A stretch of DNA of 64,000 nt from Nocardia sp. NRRL S-836 (GTDB lineage Bacteria; Actinomycetota; Actinomycetes; Mycobacteriales; Pseudonocardiaceae). The position numbers were made by a program, and so were the translations under genes. The first letter of the stretch is position 1, and every line of letters starts with the position of its first letter. The notes below the pieces were generated by a model. The model saw only the letters and a program-made list of their open reading frames with translations. It made no database searches and was not told where the DNA came from. The stretch lies in NCBI RefSeq assembly GCF_001279525.1, contig NZ_LGDY01000125.1, forward strand, positions 1-64,000. The letters run 5' to 3'. Below are positions 1 to 8,905 of the stretch, piece after piece.

Positions 1-132
1 GGCCAACTTCCTCCGGCCCTGCGGTCCCCGATCACTCCGGATCTCGAAGTCCACCGCAACCCCTCAACTCAGGTGTTGCAACGACCTCTTGAACCCAAGC
101 TGGTCACGGGGGCTTTCGCGGCTCTCAGCGGA

Positions 133-1797
133 TCAGGGCTTCGGGTCGGACGGCTTGCCCGCGAGCTCGCCGGCCGTGTCCTCGGCGCTGATGCCTTCGG
201 AGACGTGGGCCTTGCGGCGCGCGTTCTCCAGGGCCACGGTCTCCTCGACCGGGTCCGGGGACAGCGTGCTGCCGGCGACCGGGTGGCCGGCCGAGCCGAG
301 CTTGTTCATCTTCTTCGGCACCGACGCGCCCTGGTAGGCGAGCGGGATCGGGTGGCCGTGGTCGTCCACCGGGCCCAGGGGCTGGTGGATCTCGATGAAC
401 TCGCCGTGCGGCAGGCGCTTGATGATGCCGGTCTCCACGCCGTGCTCCAGCACCTCGCGGTCGGCGCGCTGCAGGCCGATGCAGATGCGGTAGGCGATGA
501 AGTACGCGATCGGCGGCAGGATCAGCATGCCGATGCGGCCCATCCACGTCGTCAGGTTCAACGAGATGTCGAACTTGTACGCGAAGATGTCGTTGCCGCC
601 CATGAGCAGCAGGACCATGAAGTACGTGATCGCCATCCAGCCGAGCGCGGTGCGGACGGGCACGTCGCGCGGGCGCTGCAGCAGGTTGTGGTGGGCGTAG
701 TCCTTGGTCATCTTGCGCTCGATCCACGGGTAGACCGCCGCGATGCCGGTCAGCAGCGGCAGGCCGAGGATGAACGGCAGGAACGGCGCCGGGATCGTGT
801 AGTTGCCCAGGTAGAACTCCCACGCGGGCCAGATGCGGACCAGGCCGTCGGTCCAGCCCATGTACCAGTCGGGCTGCGAGCCGGCGGAGACCTGCGCGGG
901 GTTGTACGGGCCGAAGTTCCAGATCGGGTTGATCTGGAAGACGCCGCCCATGATCGCGGTGATGCCGACGACGATGGCGAAGAAGCCACCGCCCTTCGCG
1001 GCGAACACCGGCATGATGCGGACGCCGACGACGTTGGTCTCCTTGCGGCCGACGCCGGGGAACTGGGTGTGCTTCTGGTACCAGACCAGGCCCAGGTGCG
1101 CGCCGATCAGGCCGAGGATGATCGCCGGGATGAGCAGGATGTGCGCGGTGTAGAGCATCGGGATGATGTCGGTGCCGGGGAACTCCCCGCCGAACATCAG
1201 CCAGTTCAGCCAGGTGCCGATGACCGGGAACGAGATCAGCAGCGCCGCCATGACGCGCAGGCCCGTGCCGGAGAGCAGGTCGTCGGGCAGCGAGTAGCCG
1301 AGGAAGCCCTCGATCGCGCCGAGCATGAACAGCACGATGCCGATGACCCAGTTGATCTCACGCGGCTTGCGGAACGCGCCGGTGAAGAAGATCCGGAACA
1401 TGTGCACGACGATCGAGGCCATGAACAGCAGCGCCGCCCAGTGGTGCACCTGGCGGACGAACAGGCCACCGCGGGTCTCGAACGAGATGTCGAGAGTGGA
1501 CGCGTACGCCCGCGACATCTCGATGCCGCGCAGGTTCTCGAACGGGCCGTTGTAGGTGACCTCGGTCATCGACGGGTCGAAGAACAACGCCAGGTACGTG
1601 CCCGACAGCAGCAGCACGATGAAGCTGTAGAGCGCGATCTCGCCGAGCAGGAACGACCAGTGCGTCGGGAAGACCTTGTTCAGCTGTTTGCGCAGGCCAG
1701 AGGCCGCGTGGAACCGTTCATCGGCCGCGTTGGCCGCCGCTCCGGCGACGCGCGCGGCCGCGTTGGCCGGCTTCGTCGGCGTGGTGATGGCACTCAT
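133..1797 (-). CDS. qcrB: Cytochrome bc1 complex cytochrome b subunit QcrB
   Basis: This is the membrane-embedded cytochrome b of the actinobacterial bcc complex. It oxidises menaquinol and passes electrons to the Rieske protein and to the diheme cytochrome c. The 554-residue product has the usual multi-helix b-type core (about residues 45-420) and a long hydrophilic C-terminal extension typical of actinobacteria. The quinol-site region PDWYMGW is visible near residue 305. It is last in qcrC-qcrA-qcrB, and its ATG overlaps the qcrA stop by four bases, so the two are translationally coupled. The identification is secure from sequence and operon order. Confidence 0.97.
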   Translation of the reverse strand: MSAITTPTKPANAAARVAGAAANAADERFHAASGLRKQLNKVFPTHWSFLLGEIALYSFIVLLLSGTYLALFFDPSMTEVTYNGPFENLRGIEMSRAYASTLDISFETRGGLFVRQVHHWAALLFMASIVVHMFRIFFTGAFRKPREINWVIGIVLFMLGAIEGFLGYSLPDDLLSGTGLRVMAALLISFPVIGTWLNWLMFGGEFPGTDIIPMLYTAHILLIPAIILGLIGAHLGLVWYQKHTQFPGVGRKETNVVGVRIMPVFAAKGGGFFAIVVGITAIMGGVFQINPIWNFGPYNPAQVSAGSQPDWYMGWTDGLVRIWPAWEFYLGNYTIPAPFLPFILGLPLLTGIAAVYPWIERKMTKDYAHHNLLQRPRDVPVRTALGWMAITYFMVLLLMGGNDIFAYKFDISLNLTTWMGRIGMLILPPIAYFIAYRICIGLQRADREVLEHGVETGIIKRLPHGEFIEIHQPLGPVDDHGHPIPLAYQGASVPKKMNKLGSAGHPVAGSTLSPDPVEETVALENARRKAHVSEGISAEDTAGELAGKPSDPKP

Positions 1798-2918
1798 GAC
1801 TTACGCTCCCAGAACGCCGGACCCACAGCCTCGATGAAGTCACTGCGGGCAACCAAGTATCCCTCTTCGTCCACAGTGATCGGAAGCTGTGGCAGAGGAC
1901 GGGTCGCCGGCCCGAACCGCGGCTTGGCGTACTCGAACACGTCGAACTGCGACTGGTGGCACGGGCAGAGCAGCAGACCGGTCTGCTGCTCGAACAGCGA
2001 GGTCGGGCAACCCAGGTGCGTGCAGATCTTCGAGTACGCGTACAGGTCACCGTAGTTGAAGTCTTCCTGGCCCGCACGCTTGGTGATGGCCTGGTTCGGC
2101 CGCATGCGGATGAGCATGACCGGCGCGTCGGCCCGCTTCAGGGCCGCGACCAGGGCGTGCTCGTCGTCGCGCTCGGACTCGCGGAACGGGAAGACCGTCT
2201 CGAAGCCGCCCGGCTCGACGTCCTCGGGACGCACCAGGGAGACCTCGTGGAAGTTGCCGGTGTGGCGGCGGAGGTAGACCTTCTCGCCCTTTTCGGCCTT
2301 CCAGCCGGTGTGCCACAGCGAGTTCTTGGTCTCGCTGTCGGAGTGCGGGTTCTTGATGAGCGCGCCCAGCGGGACCGCCGCCACGCCCAGGCCCAGCACG
2401 CCCGCGCCGAGACCGGCGGTGCGCTTGATCAGGCTGCGGCGGCCGATGCCGCTGCGGGAGCCGGCGTCGGCGAGCTCCGCGACCAGCGTGGCGCGGTCGA
2501 CCTGCGCCGACGGGCCGTCGTGGCGCTGCTGCACCGCGAGCTCGTCGGGGAGGAACTTCTTGGTGTAGAGCAGCGCTCCGATGCCCAGGCCCACGACGGA
2601 CAGGCCCAGGAACAGGCCGATCAGCGGGTTGTAGAGCAGGTGCCAGAAGTGGCCCTCGGTGTGCGGCGCCTCGTACCGCCACGGCCAGAACAGGAACACG
2701 CCGAGGAAGGCCAGCCCGGACAGGGCGGAGATCATGAACCAGATGGCGACCTGGCGCTGAGCGCGACGCTCGGCGCGGGTGCCGGCAACCGGCCACTTCT
2801 CCTCGTAGTGGACGAGCTCGACGCCGTCGAGCTTGGTGCCGAGCTTGACGAGGTCGTCCCGGCTCATCTCCGCGAGCTCTGCCTCGCTGGGCAGCTCGGT
2901 CGGCTTGTCGCCGCTCAT
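1794..2918 (-). CDS. qcrA: Cytochrome bc1 complex Rieske iron-sulfur subunit QcrA
   Basis: This Rieske [2Fe-2S] protein accepts an electron from menaquinol and delivers it to cytochrome c in the bcc-aa3 supercomplex. The cluster motifs CTHLGC and CPCHQS are present near residues 300-330. About three hydrophobic segments lie between residues 60 and 190, as in actinobacterial QcrA and unlike the single-anchor mitochondrial protein. At 374 residues the length is normal for the group. Its start overlaps the qcrC stop by four bases and its stop overlaps the qcrB start. Confidence 0.97.
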   Translation of the reverse strand: MSGDKPTELPSEAELAEMSRDDLVKLGTKLDGVELVHYEEKWPVAGTRAERRAQRQVAIWFMISALSGLAFLGVFLFWPWRYEAPHTEGHFWHLLYNPLIGLFLGLSVVGLGIGALLYTKKFLPDELAVQQRHDGPSAQVDRATLVAELADAGSRSGIGRRSLIKRTAGLGAGVLGLGVAAVPLGALIKNPHSDSETKNSLWHTGWKAEKGEKVYLRRHTGNFHEVSLVRPEDVEPGGFETVFPFRESERDDEHALVAALKRADAPVMLIRMRPNQAITKRAGQEDFNYGDLYAYSKICTHLGCPTSLFEQQTGLLLCPCHQSQFDVFEYAKPRFGPATRPLPQLPITVDEEGYLVARSDFIEAVGPAFWERKS

Positions 2919-3739
2919 GCCTTGGCTCCGATCCAGAGGGTCACGCCGATGAGCGCGGCGATGCCCACGATGAACGCGATCAATCCCTCGGACACGGGTC
3001 CGAACCCGCCCAGGGGGTTACCGCCGGAGTTGTTGTTCCCGTCGGTGACCGACTTGACGTACGCGATGATGTCTTTCTTCTCTTCGGGCGTGAGCTGGCG
3101 CTCGCCGAACTTCGGCATGTTCTGCGGGCCGCTCAGCATCGCCGTGTAGATCTGCTCCTCGGCGACCCCGTCGAGCTCCGGCGCGAACTTGCCGGACGAC
3201 AGCGCGCCACCACGACCCGTGAAGTTGTGGCAGCTGGCGCAGTTGAGGCGGAACAGCTCGCCACCGCGCGCCGGGTTGTCGCCGCGCAGGGCCTCACCGG
3301 ACTCGGCGGGCTTCTTCGGGCCCTCGCCGCCGTTGGCCGTGATGTAGGCCATCAGCGCGTTGATCTCCTCGGGGGAGAGCTTCGCGGGCTTGCGGATGGC
3401 CTGCGCCTCCTGCCGCGCCAGGGGCATGCGGCCGGAGGAAGTCTGGAAGTACACCGCGGCGTCGCCGACGCCGATCAGGCTCGGACCGCGGTCCTCGACA
3501 CCCTCCAGGGACTTGCCATGGCAGCCCATGCAGGTGTTCAGGTAGATCTGCTCGCCCTGGCGGACCAGCGCGTCCTCCTGCTGCGCCTGCGCGGTCTGCG
3601 CGGTGGGCGCGAACGCGGCGAACAGCAGGCCGGCGCTGAGCAGGCCGAAGCCCAGCGCGAGCAGGCCGGCGACCCGGCGGCGCAGCTTCGTGCGGGCGCC
3701 GCGGGGGCGTTTCGTAGTGGTGGTCATGGTGTGCGGCAA
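2915..3739 (-). CDS. qcrC: Diheme cytochrome c subunit QcrC
   Basis: This membrane-anchored diheme c-type cytochrome replaces a soluble cytochrome c and links the bc1 complex directly to the aa3 oxidase. Two heme-attachment motifs are visible, CMGCH near residue 70 and CASCH near residue 168. An N-terminal signal/anchor helix and a C-terminal transmembrane helix are also present. It is the first gene of the qcrCAB operon, lying 49 bases after ctaE on the same strand. That order (ctaE-qcrC-qcrA-qcrB) is standard for actinobacteria. Confidence 0.97.
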   Translation of the reverse strand: MPHTMTTTTKRPRGARTKLRRRVAGLLALGFGLLSAGLLFAAFAPTAQTAQAQQEDALVRQGEQIYLNTCMGCHGKSLEGVEDRGPSLIGVGDAAVYFQTSSGRMPLARQEAQAIRKPAKLSPEEINALMAYITANGGEGPKKPAESGEALRGDNPARGGELFRLNCASCHNFTGRGGALSSGKFAPELDGVAEEQIYTAMLSGPQNMPKFGERQLTPEEKKDIIAYVKSVTDGNNNSGGNPLGGFGPVSEGLIAFIVGIAALIGVTLWIGAKA

Positions 3740-3788
3740 CCCTTGCTGTCAGTTCGGGAGCTCGTGGCTTTGCTTCGTGCCGACCCGG

Positions 3789-4388
3789 TCAGGGCACGAT
3801 GTAGATGATGGCGAACAGGCCGATCCACACGACGTCGACGAAGTGCCAGTAGTACGACACGACGATGGCGGAGGTGGCCTGGGCCGGCGTGAACTTGCTG
3901 AGCTTCGTCCGGATCAACAGGTAGACGAACGCGATCAGACCGCCGATGACGTGCAGGCCGTGGAAGCCGGTCGTCAGGTAGAAGACGGTGCCGTAGGCCG
4001 ACGACGGGATCGTGGTGCCGTGCTCGACCAGCTCGACGTACTCACCCGCCTGGCCGCCGACGAAGATCGCGCCCATGATCAGCGTCACGAGGTACCAGCG
4101 ACGCAGACCGAAGACGTCACCGCGCTCCGCCGCGAACACGCCCCACTGACAGGTGAAGGACGACGCGACCAGGATGATCGTGAAGACCGCCGCGTAGGGG
4201 ACGTTCAGATGGGTGGGAGGCGGGGGCCAAGGTCCCTCGTTCTGGGCCTTCGCCGTGAAGAACATGGCGAAGAGGCCAGCGAAGAACATGAGCTCGCTGG
4301 ACAGCCAGACGATCGTGCCGACGCTGACCATGTTCGGGCGGTTCAGCGAGTGCACGCGCTGGCCGATTGAAGGCGCTGCCGTGGTCAC
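3789..4388 (-). CDS. ctaE: Cytochrome c oxidase subunit III CtaE
   Basis: This is subunit III of the aa3-type terminal oxidase, an integral membrane protein with about five helices. The conserved block beginning [20 protein letters not shown] and the late FHGLHV and SYYWHFVD motifs are diagnostic. The open frame extends upstream, but family comparison favours the GTG at 4388, giving a product that begins [10 protein letters not shown]; an ATG at 4397 is the alternative. It heads the ctaE-qcrCAB transcription unit and is divergent from the small gene at 4492. Confidence 0.95.
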   Translation of the reverse strand: MTTAAPSIGQRVHSLNRPNMVSVGTIVWLSSELMFFAGLFAMFFTAKAQNEGPWPPPPTHLNVPYAAVFTIILVASSFTCQWGVFAAERGDVFGLRRWYLVTLIMGAIFVGGQAGEYVELVEHGTTIPSSAYGTVFYLTTGFHGLHVIGGLIAFVYLLIRTKLSKFTPAQATSAIVVSYYWHFVDVVWIGLFAIIYIVP

Positions 4389-4491
4389 GAGCAGCATTAT
4401 TGCCTGCGCTATTTCCGTCCGCCCATCGGGTCCTGGGCGGATCATGGGTCGGCTGGGTCACACAGCGCGTGATCGTGGAGGAGAGCTGAGG

Positions 4492-4881
4492 ATGGGCATG
4501 CTGGGCCGATTGCGGGACCTGCTGCGCCGGCCGGAGGTGCCGTCGCTGTCGGTGGACGACCCGGACCTCGTGGTGGTCGTCGAGGCGTTCGACGTCGTGG
4601 AGGCGGATTCGGCGGCGCTCGCGCGGTCACCGCGGTGGCGCGCGGACGAGCTCGCGGTGCTCCGTCACCACGTGCGCATCCCGCCTGACCAGGTAGAACG
4701 CGCGCGGGAGCTGCTGGAGCCGGACGGCTGGGTGCTCGTCGCCGGTGACGTGGCGAAGATCAGCCGGGTGCAGAAGCTGGACGCGCTGCACTGCGCGCAG
4801 GAGCGGTCGCGGATGGCGTCGCTGGCGCAACGGCTCGGCGGTGAAGCCCTGGGGTGGGACGCCCTGCAACCGGCCCGATAG
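4492..4881 (+). CDS. Conserved small cytoplasmic protein of unknown function
   Basis: This 129-residue, soluble, Arg- and Leu-rich protein has no motif I can name. The ATG at 4492 follows a GGAGG ribosome site at about 4478; the ATG at 4498 is an alternative. It is divergent from ctaE and followed 64 bases later by the receiver-like gene. Codon usage fits a real coding gene. Genes like this commonly sit between ctaE and trpD in Pseudonocardiales, but its role is unknown. Confidence 0.75.
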   Translation: MGMLGRLRDLLRRPEVPSLSVDDPDLVVVVEAFDVVEADSAALARSPRWRADELAVLRHHVRIPPDQVERARELLEPDGWVLVAGDVAKISRVQKLDALHCAQERSRMASLAQRLGGEALGWDALQPAR

Positions 4882-4945
4882 CATCGCCGCGACCTTGGTC
4901 ACTTTCTTCACGACCCAGTCGGCAGTAGCAGTGGAGGATCGAGAG

Positions 4946-5356
4946 ATGAGCACGCAGACCACGAAGATCCTGGTGTTCAGCCACCGACCCGAGGTGCGTG
5001 AGACGATCATCACTGCCGTCGGCCGCCGTCCGGCGCCGGACCTGCCGCGGGTGGACTACGTCGAGGCGGGCACGATCGCCGACGTGCTCTACGAGGCCGA
5101 CAACGGCACCGTCGACCTGCTGATCCTCGACGGCGAGGCGCAGCCGACCGGTGGCATGGGCCTGTCCCGCCAGCTCAAGGACGAGATCACCGACTGCCCG
5201 CCGATCGTCGTGGCGGTGCGCCGCAAGGACGACCGGTGGCTCGCGACCTGGTCGCAGGCCGACGCGGTGCTGGTGCACCCGCTGGACCCGCTGGCCGCCG
5301 CCGAGACCGTGGCCGAGGTGCTGCGGGGCTCGGCTGTTCCTGTCGTCAAGGGCTGA
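4946..5356 (+). CDS. Receiver-like single-domain protein
   Basis: The 136-residue product looks like a stand-alone CheY-like receiver domain. A strand motif KILVFSH opens it, and LLILDGE near residue 55 would place the phospho-acceptor Asp. VVAVRRKDD near residue 90 supplies a Lys near the expected position. The usual acidic pair at the N-terminus is not clear (FSHRPEV), so phosphorylation is uncertain and it may be a non-phosphorylated pseudo-receiver. It lies seven bases upstream of trpD and is probably co-transcribed with it. The start follows a GGAGG-like site. Confidence 0.7.
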   Translation: MSTQTTKILVFSHRPEVRETIITAVGRRPAPDLPRVDYVEAGTIADVLYEADNGTVDLLILDGEAQPTGGMGLSRQLKDEITDCPPIVVAVRRKDDRWLATWSQADAVLVHPLDPLAAAETVAEVLRGSAVPVVKG

Positions 5357-5363
5357 GCCCGCG

Positions 5364-6404
5364 ATGAGCGAGCGCACCTGGCCTTCGCTGCTCAACCGCC
5401 TGCTCGACGGCGTCGACCTGACCGCCGACGACACGGCCTGGGGCATGGACCAGGTCATGTCGGGCGCGGCGACGCCCGCGCAGATCTCGGCGTTCATCGT
5501 CGCGCTGCGCGCCAAGGGCGAGACGCCGGAGGAGGTCGACGGCCTCGCGACGATGATGCTCAACCACGCCCGGCGCTTCGACGTGGGCGTGCGGGCGGCC
5601 GACATCGTGGGCACCGGCGGCGATCATTCCGGTTCGGTGAACATTTCGACGATGGCCGCGATCGTCACGGCCGCGGCGGGCGTGCCGGTGGTCAAGCACG
5701 GCAACCGGGCCGCGTCGTCGCAGTGCGGCACGGCGGACGTGCTGGAGGCGCTGGGCGTCGCGATCGACCTGCCGCCCGACGGCGTGCGGGCGACCGTGGC
5801 CGAGCTGGGCATCGGGTTCTGCTTCGCGCCGGTGTTCCACCCCGGCTTCCGGCACGCGGGCCCGGTGCGCCGCGAGATCGGCATCCCGACGTCGTTCAAC
5901 CTGCTCGGGCCGCTGACGAACCCGGCTCAGCCGCAGGTCGGCCTGATCGGCTGCGCGCGGGCGGCAGCGGCGCCGCTGATCGCCGGCGTGTTCGCCCGGC
6001 GCCGCAACACGGCGCTGGTCGTGCGCGGTGACGACGGCCTCGACGAGATCACCACGACCACGACGACGTCGGCGTGGGTCGCGCAGGACGGCGAGGTGCG
6101 GGCGGCGACGATAGACCCGGCGGTGCTGGGCGTGCGGCCCGCTCGCGAGGAGGACCTCAAGGGCGGCGACGCGTCGGTCAACGCGCAGGTGGTGCGCGAC
6201 CTCGTGGCCGGCAAGACCGGCTCGGTGCGCGACGCGGTGCTCGTGAACGCGGCGGGTGCCATCGCGGCGCACGGCGGGTTCTCGGCCGACCTGCACGCCG
6301 ACCTGACGGCCTCGCTGAGCCGTGCGGCCGAGGCGGTCGACTCGGGCAGGGCGGCCGAGCTGCTGGGCCGTTGGGTGGAGCTCTCGACGTCCCTGAAGGG
6401 CTGA
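5364..6404 (+). CDS. trpD: Anthranilate phosphoribosyltransferase TrpD
   Basis: This enzyme transfers the phosphoribosyl group of PRPP to anthranilate, the second step of tryptophan synthesis, in the cytoplasm. The PRPP-binding GTGGDHSGSVNIST motif, the KHGNRAASSQCG loop and the conserved FNLLGPLTNPA block are all visible. At 346 residues it has full length. It follows the receiver-like gene closely and ends at a strong hairpin. The trp genes are not clustered here, as in mycobacteria, where trpD also adjoins ctaE. Confidence 0.97.
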   Translation: MSERTWPSLLNRLLDGVDLTADDTAWGMDQVMSGAATPAQISAFIVALRAKGETPEEVDGLATMMLNHARRFDVGVRAADIVGTGGDHSGSVNISTMAAIVTAAAGVPVVKHGNRAASSQCGTADVLEALGVAIDLPPDGVRATVAELGIGFCFAPVFHPGFRHAGPVRREIGIPTSFNLLGPLTNPAQPQVGLIGCARAAAAPLIAGVFARRRNTALVVRGDDGLDEITTTTTTSAWVAQDGEVRAATIDPAVLGVRPAREEDLKGGDASVNAQVVRDLVAGKTGSVRDAVLVNAAGAIAAHGGFSADLHADLTASLSRAAEAVDSGRAAELLGRWVELSTSLKG

Positions 6405-6409
6405 GCGAC

Positions 6410-6451
6410 CCGGTTCGGTCACGCGGTGTTCCCGTCGCGTGACCGAACCGG
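6410..6451 (+). terminator. Hairpin terminator after trpD
   Basis: A perfect 15-bp inverted repeat (6410-6424 with 6437-6451, arm CCGGTTCGGTCACGC) with a 12-base loop starts six bases after the trpD stop. No long T-run follows, as is common in high-GC actinobacteria. Confidence 0.8.
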
Positions 6452-6548
6452 CACGGCCGCACCGCGGACGTAGTCCGAGCGAGTGACGGCCTGGAGATGC
6501 GCGCCACGTGGTAACGCCGCGGCAACGACGACCTGGAATGCTGGAGGC

Positions 6549-7220
6549 ATGGTCCTCTACCCGGTGATGAAGCATGGTGTCGCGCGCGCAGCACGGATGG
6601 TCTACCGCCCGGTGGTCGACGGTCTGGAGAACGTCCCCACCGAGGGCCCGGTCATCCTGGCGGCGAACCACCTCAGCTTCATCGACAGCGTCGTGATCCC
6701 CATGGTGGTGCCGCGGCGCGTGTCGTTCCTGGCGAAGGCCGAGTACTTCACCGGCACCGGGTTCAAGGGTGCGATGTCGCGCTGGTTCTTCTCCTCGCTG
6801 GGCCACGTGCCGGTGCACCGCGGCAAGGGCCGTGACGCCCGCGCCGCGCTCGACACGGCCGCGGAGATCCTGGCGCGCGGCGACGCGTTCGCCATCTACC
6901 CCGAGGGCACCCGGTCGCTGGACGGCATGCTGCACCGCGGCCGCACCGGTGTCGCGCGCATGGCGCTGGAGTCCGGTGCCCCGGTGGTGCCGGTGGGCAT
7001 CATCGGCACGGACAAGGTCCAGCCGGTCGGCAGCAGGTTCCCCAAGATCGTCCCGGTGACCATCCGGTTCGGCGAGCCGCTCGACTTCAGCCGCTACGAC
7101 GGCATGCAGGAGTCGCTGCCGGTGCTGCGCAGCGTCACCGACGAGATCATCTACCGCATCCTCGACCTGAGCGGCCAGGAGTACGTCGACGCGTACCAGA
7201 AGGCGCCGGTCGCCGCCTAG
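6549..7220 (+). CDS. 1-acyl-sn-glycerol-3-phosphate acyltransferase family protein (PlsC-like)
   Basis: This is a lysophosphatidate acyltransferase-type enzyme of phospholipid or glycolipid synthesis at the membrane face. The catalytic NHLSFID motif (NHxxxxD) and the substrate-binding YPEGTRS motif are both present, with VPVGIIGTDKV as the third block. The product is 223 residues, normal for the family. The ATG at 6549 follows GGAGG at about 6544-6548 and fits the family N-terminus. The exact acyl acceptor cannot be deduced from sequence. Confidence 0.9.
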   Translation: MVLYPVMKHGVARAARMVYRPVVDGLENVPTEGPVILAANHLSFIDSVVIPMVVPRRVSFLAKAEYFTGTGFKGAMSRWFFSSLGHVPVHRGKGRDARAALDTAAEILARGDAFAIYPEGTRSLDGMLHRGRTGVARMALESGAPVVPVGIIGTDKVQPVGSRFPKIVPVTIRFGEPLDFSRYDGMQESLPVLRSVTDEIIYRILDLSGQEYVDAYQKAPVAA

Positions 7221-7260
7221 GCCGCTGACGGGCCGCTGAGGCCGTCGCACGGACCATCAC

Positions 7261-7362
7261 GAAGGCCCTCCCCCACTTGGCTCGCGCCGGTTGGGGAGGG
7301 CCTTCGTGCGGTGCGTGGCACACAACGACCGAGGCCCCCTCCGCGAACGGAGAGGGCCTCGG
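7261..7362 (-). terminator. Two hairpins between plsC-like gene and ctaF
   Basis: Two GC-rich inverted repeats stand back to back. One pairs 7261-7275 with 7292-7305 (arm GAAGGCCCTCCCC). The other pairs about 7329-7342 with 7349-7362 (arm CCGAGGCC...CTCC, one mismatch). They lie between converging genes, so one probably serves the plus-strand acyltransferase and one the ctaC-ctaF unit. Confidence 0.7.
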
Positions 7363-7375
7363 CGATGTCGGACTG

Positions 7376-7792
7376 TCAGTCGTGGTTCGGGCCGGTGTGG
7401 TACTCGAACACCAGGCCGCCGACCGCGACCAGCACGAGCACGACCGCGATCACCAGCAGCCACACGTGCCAGAACGCCACCGCGACACCCGTGGTCGCCG
7501 CCGCGGCGGCCAGACCGATCGGCCAGTACGAGCCGGGGCTGAAGAAGCCCAGCTCACCGGCACCGTCGGAGACCTCCGCCTCGGGGTTGTCCTCAGGACG
7601 GACCTCGATGCGGCGGGCGACGAACCGGAAGTACGTGCCGACGATGAGCGCGAGGCCACCGGTCAGCGCGAGCGCGACCGTTCCGGTGGGTTCCACGGCG
7701 CCGGTGGCCTGGTGCGTCCAGAAGCCGTAGACGACGGCCATCAGGAACGAGAAGGCCATCACCAGGTCGAATACGCGAGCTTCGATCTTCAT
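7376..7792 (-). CDS. ctaF: Cytochrome c oxidase subunit IV CtaF
   Basis: This is the small actinobacterial-type subunit IV of the aa3 oxidase, 138 residues with about four hydrophobic segments. The N-terminus (MKIEARVFDLVMAFSFLMAV) and the glycine-bearing C-terminal helix match the family. It lies 12 bases downstream of ctaC and is co-transcribed with it. The product would assemble in the cytoplasmic membrane with CtaC, CtaD and CtaE. Confidence 0.93.
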   Translation of the reverse strand: MKIEARVFDLVMAFSFLMAVVYGFWTHQATGAVEPTGTVALALTGGLALIVGTYFRFVARRIEVRPEDNPEAEVSDGAGELGFFSPGSYWPIGLAAAAATTGVAVAFWHVWLLVIAVVLVLVAVGGLVFEYHTGPNHD

Positions 7793-7804
7793 CGCGGGGC
7801 GTCC

Positions 7805-8761
7805 CTACTTCTGACCCGCGCCGGAGGCCTCACGGGCCGTCCGGTCGGTGTTGAACGGGGTGGTCGTGGTGGCCAGCGGCGAGCACCAGTCCTTGCAGCC
7901 CACCTTGGCGAGCGCCTCGGCCGTGGTGTACGGCTTGCCCGTCTTCTCGTTGATCTCCTTGCGGAACGAGATGTACTTGTCGAAGTCCGCCTGCTCCAGG
8001 GCGCGGACCTCGAAGTTCATCACCGCGTGGTAGGAGCCGCACAGCTCGGCGCACCGGCCGACGAACGCGCCGGGGCGCTTGATCTCGTCGATCTGGAAGA
8101 CGTTGTCCTGGTTGTTCTTCTTCGGCTGCGGGAAGACGTCCCGCTTGAAGTGGAACTCCGGCACGAAGAACGAGTGGATGACGTCGGTCGACTCCAGCGT
8201 GAACTGGACGCGCTTGCCGGCGGGCAGCACCAGGATCGGGACCTCGCCCGAGGTGCCGACCGTGCTGACGACGTTGCCCGCGGACGTCTTGTGGTCCGGG
8301 TACTGGAACTCCCAGTTCCACTGGAACGCGATGACGTCGACGTTCACGTCCGGCTTGCCCGACTTGTCCGTGACGTAGTTCTGCGTCACCGCCGTGAAGT
8401 AGAACAGAACGGCCACGATCACCGTCGGCACGACGATGAGCACGATCTCCAGCGGGAGGTTGTACGCCGTCTGACGCGGCAACTCCTCCGACTTCTTGCG
8501 GTGGAAAGCCACCGACCACAGGATCAGGCCCCACACGATGACGCCGACGACGAGCGCGGCGATCACGGACCAGGTCCAGAGCTCGCGCATCTTCTCGGCC
8601 TGCGGCGTGACGGCCACCGGCCAGCCGAAGCGCAGCACCTCGTCCGTGGAGCAACCGGTGGCCCCGATACCGACCAGGCCCACCAGGCCAGCGGTTTTCG
8701 CCAGCCGGGATGCCCTGGTGCCCTCCTTCAGGCCCACTGCTCGCCCGCCTCCTCGTTCCAT
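7805..8761 (-). CDS. ctaC: Cytochrome c oxidase subunit II CtaC
   Basis: Subunit II carries the CuA centre that takes electrons from cytochrome c. The CuA motif CAELCGSYHAVMNFEV is intact, and the aromatic patch FQWNWEFQYPD precedes it. A lipobox-like GATG-Cys at residue 37 suggests a processed lipoprotein, followed by two transmembrane helices. The ATG at 8761 is used here; a GTG eight codons in (8737) is plausible and gives a more typical signal sequence. It is divergent from asnB, an arrangement shared with mycobacteria. Confidence 0.96.
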   Translation of the reverse strand: MERGGGRAVGLKEGTRASRLAKTAGLVGLVGIGATGCSTDEVLRFGWPVAVTPQAEKMRELWTWSVIAALVVGVIVWGLILWSVAFHRKKSEELPRQTAYNLPLEIVLIVVPTVIVAVLFYFTAVTQNYVTDKSGKPDVNVDVIAFQWNWEFQYPDHKTSAGNVVSTVGTSGEVPILVLPAGKRVQFTLESTDVIHSFFVPEFHFKRDVFPQPKKNNQDNVFQIDEIKRPGAFVGRCAELCGSYHAVMNFEVRALEQADFDKYISFRKEINEKTGKPYTTAEALAKVGCKDWCSPLATTTTPFNTDRTAREASGAGQK

Positions 8762-8905
8762 GCCAACGGATCAAGCGGGAGCGTAGCCCAGCGGGGCGGG
8801 GCTCACCCCTCGGGGGCACCGCCGCTGCGGTGCAGTTTCGGTCACACAGAGCCGCTTCGGCATACTGAGGACTTCCCCGTCGGATTTCTGAGAGGTGCGA
8901 GAGCC

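Noticed and set aside
7277..8905. Long open frame continuous with asnB on the plus strand
   Set aside because: It is antisense to ctaC and ctaF, and AsnB needs Cys at position 2, which fixes the start at TTG 8906.
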